Assembly (NCBI GenBank): GCA_026182355.1 | Contig: JAPFBL010000104.1 | Coordinates: forward strand, 2,907,501-2,971,500 | DNA: 64,000 nucleotides | Direction: 5' to 3' | Source: Hermatobates lingyangjiaoensis | Lineage: Eukaryota > Arthropoda > Insecta > Hemiptera > Hermatobatidae | Shown here: positions 59,101 to 64,000 of the stretch, one piece after another | Numbering within the stretch: position 1 is the first letter of the stretch | How the letters are laid out: every line of letters begins with the position of its first letter | Position numbers and translations under genes: made by a program | The notes under the pieces: model-generated | Told to the model about the DNA's origin: nothing | Seen by the model: the letters and a program-made list of their open reading frames with translations, nothing else | The model's database searches: none

Positions 59101-61305
59101 TACGGTACGGGTCTCATTCACTATTGCAGTGAGTGAGACCAAGTGTTTCTCACATGGTCAAATCATTGTTGCTTGCTCAAAAGTCAGAGATTCCAACTCT
59201 TTGTTCTTCCTTGCACCTGAAGGACAGGCAGCTAATGTGGTTTATATAGAGGCACTTAACACTAAGCTGATAAATATATTTTTTCCTTTTCTATAATTCC
59301 TCTAATATTATTTTGAAATACCATGTGTCATCTCTGAATTTTTGTAAAATACCGTCAAAGACGGGCACGTCTGCTAGTTCATAAATATAATTAAATATAG
59401 TGCGACAGCACTCTTAATGTGTTCCTCTACCTAATAATCGTTCAGTATTATTCATTACATCTCTCCTTCATTTCAGATTCAGTGTCTAATAGTCCTCATT
59501 AACTTAGGACTTATTGTTGACAGTTAATGGAAAATATTCAATAGAATGAACTTTTGTATTCAGAAAGAGTTCATATACAACCTGTAAATTGAATGATATG
59601 TATAAGTTAATGAAAAAAAGTTAACTGAATGAGAGGTGTTTACATTACTTGAGTATGACCATTATATAGGAGTAAAAATAATAGATTAGGAAACCATGAT
59701 ACTTAATATGAAGTACTCCGTCTAACAATGAATGAGGTTTCCTAACAACTTCTTGTATTACAAATGTTCACCCTAATACGAGGTGTGTAAATAAAGTAGT
59801 GAGACTGGCAACGTCGCTTTCGATCTGGCAACGCTGGAGACGCGTGGCCTTGAGTAGCGTCAGGTGCACGTGTGATGCGCCTCCAGTATGAATCTGAACT
59901 CGCCACAGTCATTTGTTTGTCCGTAGCGTTGGTTTTCGTGAAATGGTTTTTTCTTGAGCGTTTTAAAAATGAGTGACCTCAAAGTTGAGCAGCGGTGTGC
60001 AATCAAATTTTGCTTCAGACTTGGACATAATGCAACCGAAACCGGCCTATGGAGAACGTGTTTTATCAAGGGCACAGGTTTTTCGGTGGTTTAAGGAATA
60101 TTCAGAAGGAAGAGAGTCGATTGAAGATGAACCACGAAGCGGAAGGCCTTCAAGTGCAAACACCGATGAAAATGTCAACAGAGTACGGAACCTTGTGCGT
60201 TCAGATCGACGCTTAACAGTCAGAATGATCGGGGAACCAAACATCAAGACATCAAGACAGTCAGAATGATCGGCCAAACATCAAAGACAAGTGGGTGTTG
60301 CATCACGACAACGCGCCCTGTCACACTGCCATCTCAATAAACGAGTTTTTGGCCAGTAAAAACATTCCTGGTGCTCCTCAGCCTCCTTATTCACCAGACT
60401 TGAGTCCTTGTGACTTTTTCCTCTTCCCGAGATTGAAAAATCACCTCAAGGGAACTCATTTCGGGACACTACAAAACATACAAACTGCTGTAACCGACCA
60501 GCTGAAGGCCATTCCAGAATCCGAGTTCCAGCAATGCTACAATGATTGGAAGGACCGTCTCCAGCGCTGTGTGGCTTCCGAAGGGAACTATTTTGAAGGT
60601 GACAATATCACATTGTAATTATATTTGAATAAAAAATTTAAAAAAAAATCAGTCTCACTACTTTATTTACACACCTCGTATATGTTTGAAAAGCGAAATG
60701 ACTAAAATTTAATGTGATAAGCATTCATCCGGAGAGAGAGAGAGAGAGAGAGAAGGAAGGAAAGAAAGGGAAAGAGAGTAGGAAGTATAGCGTCAAGAAA
60801 ACAAATTTTTAAAATGCGTTGTTTTTGTTAAAATATCTTATACTATATATGGAATATATTCCTTGACTTACCTTATCTCAATGCATATGAACACCACGAA
60901 TGCAAATAACACAACTACGCTATTTCTATGTTGTATTTACCTTGTAATTAAAACCTTTAACTATTCAAAGCGACTATTCAAATAATCCGTATATTACTGT
61001 GCATCTATTTTTTTATTATTTGTAGAATTTCTACAAAATAACATATAATTATGAATCAAATTATATGTTGCCAAAAATTACCCACTGACTGTGAAGTTTC
61101 AACCAATTCGATTTTTGGAAGTTCACTAAATAGTACTGGTTTTCATTGCAGGTGACACAGAGAAAATATGTAAGAGTATAACTGCAGGCTTGTTCCCTAA
61201 CGCCGCCTACCTGCACCGCTCTGGAGTGTACAAAACCGTCAGAGGAGACGTCACTCTGCACATACACCCTTCTTCCGTTCTGTACCCTCTTAAGCAACCT
61301 CAGTG
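41029..61305 (+). CDS. DHX35: DEAH-box RNA helicase DHX35 (11 exons in window; first and last exon not seen)
   Basis: Join 41029..41243, 43193..43372, 45014..45154, 49128..49290, 50207..50380, 51425..51571, 52715..52856, 54513..54676, 57020..57142, 58063..58386, 61152..61305; 1927 nt, about 642 codons, all phases agree. DHX35 is a nuclear spliceosome-associated DExH ATPase. Motifs in order: [11 protein letters not shown], Ia [10 protein letters not shown], Ib [15 protein letters not shown] (usually DEAH), [43 protein letters not shown]; then the winged-helix/ratchet region ([12 protein letters not shown]), and the OB fold ([26 protein letters not shown]). [18 protein letters not shown] at the left is the DHX35-specific N-terminus. 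The exon with the start codon (one leftover base before AT of exon A) was not found. The C-terminal about 55 residues lie beyond the last exon. Introns are large and transposon-filled. Confidence 0.9.
43193..43372 (+). CDS. DHX35: DHX35 exon B (motif Ia)
   Basis: 60 codons: [45 protein letters not shown]. Acceptor TTTTTGTAG, donor GTTAGT. Motif Ia has TEPRR where most DEAH helicases have TQPRR. Confidence 0.92.
45014..45154 (+). CDS. DHX35: DHX35 exon C (motifs Ib and II)
   Basis: 47 codons: [17 protein letters not shown], then [16 protein letters not shown]. The motif II box is DEVH. Acceptor TTCACAG, donor GTTTAA (weak). Confidence 0.92.
45720..46010. repeat. Palindrome with hammerhead-like cores (DHX35 intron C)
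   Basis: Inverted arms (GGAGAAACAACGGAAGTC... and ...GTTGTTCTTTCTCC) flank a short spacer. The plus core at 45941-45961 reads CTGATGA, C, GAC-AAA-GTC, GAAA. The minus-strand partner near 45833-45806 is degenerate (CTGATGA...GTCGAAT). Confidence 0.75.
46085..46187 (+). repeat. PLE-A terminal repeat
   Basis: CAGTTGGGTTTTTGACTCTG, ACGAAGACAGCTTG, GGTTGAAAGATC, GTGGTTTGATTATTG. It directly abuts the Helitron end at 46188. Confidence 0.8.
46188..46520 (-). mobile_element. Helitron 3' fragment
   Basis: Minus-strand CCGTCAAAGACGG hairpin, then GTACGTTTGCTAG, ending at 46188 next to a host T. The interior matches 21190-21310 and part of 22360-22510. Truncated at the 5' side by the tandem block that follows. 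Confidence 0.75.
46535..46915. repeat. Three tandem units of about 145 bp
   Basis: Each unit contains GCACTACTGTCATCGGCGA, GCAAGC-ACTGGCTAC, and a TTTATTACCA...ATATTAAATTAAAAAAA tail. The ATCGGCGAGCACGCAAG word also occurs, inverted, at the start of the Penelope fragment at 19580-19600, which suggests the unit derives from that element's 5' region. Confidence 0.7.
46920..48279 (-). mobile_element. Helitron copy, close relative of 21185-22563
   Basis: 5' end TCTATATACATAAAATAA at 48279; 3' hairpin CCGTCAAAGACGG near 46945-46930, ending in CTAT instead of CTAG. The interior is nearly identical to the copy at 21185, including the decayed helicase C-terminus on minus (about 47459-47050). It lies in DHX35 intron C. 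Confidence 0.8.
48515..48672. repeat. Palindrome with hammerhead-like centre
   Basis: Arms ACGTTTCACGATGAATCA...ACTAAGGAACAA and complement. The centre at 48590-48610 reads CTGATGA, T, GGT-TCA-ACC, GAAA. Flanked by TA runs. DHX35 intron C. Confidence 0.8.
49128..49290 (+). CDS. DHX35: DHX35 exon D (motif III)
   Basis: [18 protein letters not shown], then [17 protein letters not shown] motif present. Donor GTAAGG; leaves one base. Confidence 0.92.
50207..50380 (+). CDS. DHX35: DHX35 exon E (motif IV)
   Basis: [36 protein letters not shown]. Acceptor TTTTTTAG, donor GTAATA; one base left over joins TA of the next exon to make Ile. Confidence 0.9.
50733..51255. mobile_element. PLE-A 3' parts, inverted pair
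   Basis: 50733-50790 is a minus-strand terminal repeat. 50870-51255 is a plus-strand 3' UTR plus terminal repeat that matches 10230-9955 (minus), including GAGGGCAATAGCC, GGGTTGACAGCTA and AATACCACTCTTCCCTCCCA. DHX35 intron E. Confidence 0.75.
51425..51571 (+). CDS. DHX35: DHX35 exon F (motif V)
   Basis: [39 protein letters not shown]. Acceptor TTTACAG, donor GTGAGA. Confidence 0.92.
51829..52140 (+). mobile_element. tRNA-derived SINE, copy 3 (DHX35 intron F)
   Basis: A box TTAGCCCAGTGG at 51837-51848, B box GGTTCAATACC at 51890-51900, body GAACACGTCG and GTACTCGTTGAAGATCCC, end CCTAACCTAACC. Same family as 15894 and 30694. Confidence 0.85.
52715..52856 (+). CDS. DHX35: DHX35 exon G (motif VI)
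   Basis: [38 protein letters not shown]. Both arginine fingers of motif VI are present. Acceptor TTTCTAG, donor GTATGG. Confidence 0.92.
53070..53084. repeat. C15 homopolymer
   Basis: Run of 15 C in DHX35 intron G. Confidence 0.95.
53275..53625. repeat. 56-bp minisatellite, about six units
   Basis: Unit includes ACTCGGCCGAGATAATCATG, then ATTGAACCCCAGGGGTTTGG, then TAAGACAGTTATTGAG. Each unit contains three palindromes: CTCGGCCGAG, ATCATGAT and AACCCC-AGGGGTT. The central units are nearly identical; the outer ones are more diverged. DHX35 intron G. Confidence 0.9.
54513..54676 (+). CDS. DHX35: DHX35 exon H
   Basis: [38 protein letters not shown]. This is the winged-helix region after motif VI. 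Acceptor GTTTCAG, donor GTATAT. Confidence 0.92.
55090..55300 (+). repeat. Repeat with well-formed hammerhead-like core
   Basis: After a TA run, a segment ends in CTGATGA, T, GAATGT-GGT-ACATTC, GAAA at 55245-55271, the best-formed core of its kind in the window (6-bp stem). DHX35 intron H. Confidence 0.65.
55480..55890 (+). repeat. Direct duplication, two units of about 205 bp
   Basis: Both units carry TTG(T/G)GTGTTTT, CT(C/T)GGCCGCCTC, GGAGAGGGCTCGCAGTCCCT, then GGCGTCCTC/T and TATGGGC near their ends. GC-rich for the window. Several open frames on both strands here come from this composition; I do not treat them as genes. A hammerhead-like minus-strand core follows at 56021-55992. Confidence 0.7.
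56070..56380. repeat. PLE-A terminal palindrome with (TA)32
   Basis: A plus-strand end at 56070-56103 runs into a pure TA run (56104-56167). Then a minus-strand copy (56168-56260) and a plus-strand copy (56262-56375) face each other around CCCAACTCAGTTGGG. The arms are close to perfect over about 95 bases each. DHX35 intron H. Confidence 0.9.
56430..56800. repeat. PLE-B terminal palindrome
   Basis: Arms of about 150 bases (TAAAACCTTTTTCATAGGCA, GAAGT...) meet at a centre where ACACGTGACACT / AGTGTCACGTGT forms an inner hairpin (about 56540-56605). The right arm continues into ACCGAAACGTTGG and a tail ending CCGAGTCCCGAT, as at 20190-20260. DHX35 intron H. Confidence 0.85.
57020..57142 (+). 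CDS. DHX35: DHX35 exon I
   Basis: [41 protein letters not shown]2 (ratchet) domain start. Acceptor TTTGACAG, donor GTCAGT. Confidence 0.9.
58063..58386 (+). CDS. DHX35: DHX35 exon J
   Basis: Encodes [20 protein letters not shown] through [19 protein letters not shown], the HA2 helices. The acceptor GGTTAG at 58057-58062 is chosen over the TTTAG at 58046, because only it keeps the phase set by exon I and gives the family-length LLIS-PT-MGCS join. Unusually GC-rich for the window. Donor GTCAGA. Confidence 0.88.
58744..59377 (+). mobile_element. Helitron copy with helicase remnant (DHX35 intron J)
   Basis: 5' TCTATATAAATAAAAGAAA at 58744; 3' CCGTCAAAGACGGG hairpin, then CTAG and T at 59374-59378. 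Encloses the helicase fragment described next. Confidence 0.85.
58870..59270 (+). pseudogene. Helitron helicase C-terminal remnant
   Basis: 58870-59061 reads [32 protein letters not shown] and [17 protein letters not shown], the Pif1-like helicase region before motif V. After stops and a shift, 59130-59270 gives [31 protein letters not shown]. Dead fragment. Confidence 0.8.
59779..60678 (+). mobile_element. Internally deleted mariner (irritans-type)
   Basis: Perfect 29-bp terminal inverted repeats (59779-59807 and 60650-60678, starting CGAGGTGTGTAAATAAAG), flanked by TA on both sides (59777-59778, 60679-60680). The element is 900 bp instead of about 1.3 kb. Lies in DHX35 intron J. Confidence 0.95.
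59970..60618 (+). pseudogene. mariner transposase, broken
   Basis: Starts at ATG 59970 ([19 protein letters not shown], the first helix-turn-helix). A small deletion after NATET shifts the frame to 60040-60269 ([25 protein letters not shown] linker, [10 protein letters not shown] second HTH). A large central deletion then removes the first catalytic Asp. 60295-60618 keeps HHDNAPCHT (second Asp) and [14 protein letters not shown] (third Asp) to the C-terminus. Cannot be active. Confidence 0.9.
60733..60756. repeat. (GA)n microsatellite
   Basis: GA run followed by an A/G-rich stretch, just right of the mariner. Confidence 0.9.
61152..61305 (+). CDS. DHX35: DHX35 exon K (OB fold)
   Basis: [40 protein letters not shown], then LKQPQ and TG of a Trp codon before donor GTACAA. 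The following exon (expected to start with the rest of Trp and a VIYNEV-like segment) was not found before 64000. Confidence 0.88.
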
Positions 61306-61595
61306 GTACAATCTGACTTACTTTTACTTACGCACTTACTTACTTTTACTTACTTTAATCTTACGTATTATTTGGAGAGAATAAAAAAATTAGAAAAACG
61401 CTGGACTAAATGTATCGAGCTAAAAGGTGAGTATGTAGAAAAATAAAATCTTTCTTTGCCGAAAAAATTTCGTTTTATTCAAAAAGTCACGGGCTAATCA
61501 AACCGCCCTCGTATAATTCATTGTTTTTCAATTCCAAAATTTACTTTAAAACTGAAAGGTTAGCTTTGAAGGTTTGATTTATATTTGTATATAGT

Positions 61596-61913
61596 GTGTA
61601 CTCTGAACCCTCATTGATAATATTAAAAAACTGTTCAAGGAAACGTAACACCAAAGGAAGAACCTTTCAACCTACTAAAGTACTTGTTCTTCCTTTTAGT
61701 CTAGCTGACATTCTTCTTTTGCGAAAACAATTTGATATTACACTGATACCTCGATTTGCGAACGTACCAACATACGAATATTTTGATGCACGACCTAAGT
61801 TTCAAAACAAAATTCGTCTCAAATGGTTTGCTAGAGATACCATGTACGATGAAGTGTTGCTTAGTGATCGAAATGAAACGAATAGTGGTGAAGCAAAGAA
61901 AAAAAAAACCTGA
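61596..61913 (+). other. Unassigned 105-residue open frame
   Basis: Balanced composition, with FSLADILLLRKQFDITLIPR and YFDARPKFQNKIRLKWFARD. It ends in an A-rich stretch just before the repeat block. It does not match the expected DHX35 C-terminus. I do not recognise it. It could be a transposon or retro-pseudogene piece. Confidence 0.3.
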
Positions 61914-61915
61914 AA

Positions 61916-63740
61916 TGGGGAAAAATACAAGGTAACAGTTATTAGCGAGTTGAGAGATAGCAAAGATTAGGTAGGTTAGGGAAAGAGTCAGAGGTAGCAA
62001 GGGAAGGTACAGTGAGAAAGTAGGAGAAGAATCCAGACGGTAAAACGCCGCGACAGGCCGGGCAGACTCTTGCCGCCACAAACCAGCCACGTCGGAACAA
62101 ATCATATGCCCGTTAATCTCTAGAGAGATTGTTGGTTATTTGAAAGGGGTCAAGGATTACGGGGGAAAAATAAAAGAAAAAATACAAGGATAACAGTTAA
62201 TAAAGAGTGAGAGATAGCAAAGAATAGGTAAGTAAAGGAAGGAGTCAGAGGTTACAAGAGAAGATACCCAGAGAAGGAAGGAGAAACATTCCGACGGTAA
62301 CCCGCCGCGACTGGCTGGGCAGCCCATGCCCTCCACAAACCAGCCATAACAGTCCCGCCAAAATTCATGTGACCAATAGCCTCTAAGAGACTGATAGTCT
62401 CACCAGTGCGGAAAAAAAGTCTCAAAAAAGATAAGCACAAGCCACTGTTGTGCCACAGCGAATGGTACCTGTTACCTACAAGGGCGGACGGCCCCCTGAC
62501 CAGCTCGCAGACAGACAGGCTTGCTACCTGTTTTGATTTATTTATGTTCCTTGGCCTTTCAGCCACACAATGATAAAGCAGAATAGGTTGATGTTTTTTC
62601 AACCTATCGCGGAGCCCTTTCCCCACGTCACGAGAACCAACCGTCTGCTCACTAATGATACACAACGAAACGGTCCTTGTGAAGTGCCCAAGGTGGACCT
62701 CGCGGAGGCGGGCTTCCACGACCTACGTCAACGAAAGCTTTTAAGCTTTTGCCAGTTAGTCTCTAAAAAGGACTGAGGGTTACTTGATGATAGGGTTCAT
62801 CAAGGATTACAGGGGATAACTAAATTGGAAAATACAAGGGTAACAGTTAATAGCGAGTTGAGAGATAGTAAAGAAGGTAAGTTAGGGAAAGAGTCAGAGG
62901 TAACAAGAAAAGATGCAGAGAGAAAATAGGAGAAGCATCCAGACGGTGGCCCGCCGCAACATGCCGGGCAGACCCTTGTCCGCCACAAACAAGCCACCTC
63001 CGAATAAAACATGCCGTTAATCTCTAGAGAGACTGTTGGTTACTTGATGAAAGGGATCATCAAGGATTAAAGGTGAAAGATTAAATTGGAAATTACAAGG
63101 GTAACAGTTAAAAACGAGTTGAGAGATAGCAAAGATTAGGTAAGTTAGGGAAACAGTCAGAGGTAGCAAGAAAAGGTGCAGGGAGAAAATAGGAGAAACA
63201 TCCAGACGGTAACGCGCCGCAACTGGTTAGGCCGGCCCTTGCCCATCACAAACCAGCCACAACAGTCCCGCCCGAATACATATGACCAATAGTCTCTAAG
63301 AGACTGATAGTTTCGCTTGGGCAGAAGAAAGTCTTAAAAAGGACAAGCACAAATCCAGAAGAAGAAAAGATCACTCGGAACCAAGCCCCTAGACCAGCGC
63401 GCGACTGAATGGGCTAGCCACCAGCGGACACCAGCCCAGACAGGGACCGAGGTAGCAGCTAAATCCACTGTTGTTTCCACAGCGAATGTTACCTTTTACC
63501 TACAAGGGCGGACGGCCCCCTGACCAGCGCGCAGACAGGCAGGCTTGCTACCCCCGGACGCCGGAGCAGGTAAGCACACCGCCCAGGTTGTGCCTTTCTT
63601 AGTTCAATCCATTATTTAGGCATGTTAAGCGCCCCCCCCCCCCCCCCCCCACGTCAAGGTGAAGGCACATGGGGGGGGGGGGGGGGAGGCTTGCTACCCC
63701 CGGACGCCAGAACAGGCAAGCACCCTGCCCAGGTGTGCAT
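61916..63740. repeat. Duplicated GC-richer repeat block
   Basis: Four copies (starting about 61910, 62140, 62800, 63045) of a unit with GATTAAATTGGAAA, ACAAGGGTAACAGTTA, GAGTTGAGAGATAGCAAAG, CAGAGGTAGCAAGA and CCAGACGGTAAC-CGCCGC. A second unit (GACCAATAG-CTCTAAGAGAC; CAGCGAATG-TACC; GGGCGGACGGCCCCCTGACC) occurs at 62340-62530 and 63260-63560. A third (GGCTTGCTACCCCCGGACGC) occurs at 63541 and 63688. Minus-strand open frames here repeat with the units and are judged non-genic. Confidence 0.8.
63632..63686. repeat. C19 and G16 runs 20 bases apart
   Basis: C at 63632-63650 and G at 63671-63686 could pair as a hairpin with a 20-base loop, or form G-quadruplex/i-motif structures. Run lengths in assemblies are unreliable. 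Confidence 0.9.
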
Positions 63741-64000
63741 TTCTTAGTTAATGTCATTATCCAGGCATATTAAGCCTAGGCATTATAGGCAAGCCAGTAA
63801 AGGGTTGCAAACACGTATTAAGTATTACAAGGAGGAAACATCGATGCTTTATTTCCAAAGTATTAGTTAATGAAAAATCTATTATTAAACTTAAAATTTA
63901 ATAATTTTAATATGAAACATAATTTTGATATCTTGATGAACGTCAGTTATAGATTACTAACTAGACAGCGCTTAAAAACTATTCTATTTCTGTTTACTAC

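Noticed and set aside
61596..61913. Last exon of DHX35
   Set aside because: Does not resemble the expected C-terminal segment after the PQW codon, and the phase and acceptor do not fit.
61701..63012. Three minus-strand frames of 134, 155 and 70 residues sharing similar sequence
   Set aside because: They are copies of the repeat unit; similarity follows the DNA repeat and no known domain is seen.

Overview
The window is nuclear DNA of an animal, most likely an arthropod. It is AT-rich and repeat-dense, and its genes are split by large introns with GT-AG (one GC-AG) junctions. The repeats are typical of arthropods: Penelope-like retroelements, Helitrons, an irritans-type mariner, hAT-like elements and a tRNA-derived SINE. 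The sequence does not fix the species.

Three genes could be rebuilt exon by exon. (1) At 7.5-9.7 kb on the + strand lies a small two-exon gene for a 94-residue secreted protein made of Gly-Leu/Ile-Pro triplets, with a TATA box and poly(A) signal. (2) At 35.2-22.7 kb on the - strand lies a complete nine-exon RNF216/TRIAD3-type RBR E3 ubiquitin ligase of 467 residues. All exon phases agree, and one intron uses a GC donor. (3) From 41.0 to 61.3 kb on the + strand lie eleven exons of a DEAH-box RNA helicase orthologous to DHX35 (about 642 codons). Its first exon was not found and its last exon is probably beyond the window. Genes 2 and 3 are head to head, about 5.8 kb apart between their recognised coding parts; no functional link is implied.

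Region by region: 0-7 kb holds repeats (Penelope ends, a Helitron end, two copies of an unnamed repeat called Rep-A here, and a decayed Penelope copy). 7.4-9.8 kb is the secreted-protein gene, with a non-LTR RNase H remnant and an hAT-like end in its intron. 9.9-11.6 kb holds a Penelope 3' part and an intact-ended hAT-type MITE. 11.6-19 kb is AT-rich with one SINE. 19-22.6 kb holds Penelope and Helitron fragments. 22.7-35.2 kb is RNF216 with repeat-filled introns. 35.2-41 kb is intergenic or 5' flank, with a large palindrome and a duplicated scrap of DHX35. 41-61.3 kb is DHX35, whose introns hold Helitrons, SINE, Penelope palindromes, a 56-bp minisatellite and a deleted mariner. 61.4-64 kb is a more GC-rich block of duplicated repeats.

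The most unusual signal is that several otherwise dissimilar repeats, many of them long inverted palindromes, carry the same small core: CTGANGA, one base, a short hairpin, then GAAA. This is the conserved core pattern of hammerhead ribozymes, which are known from the ends of Penelope-like elements.
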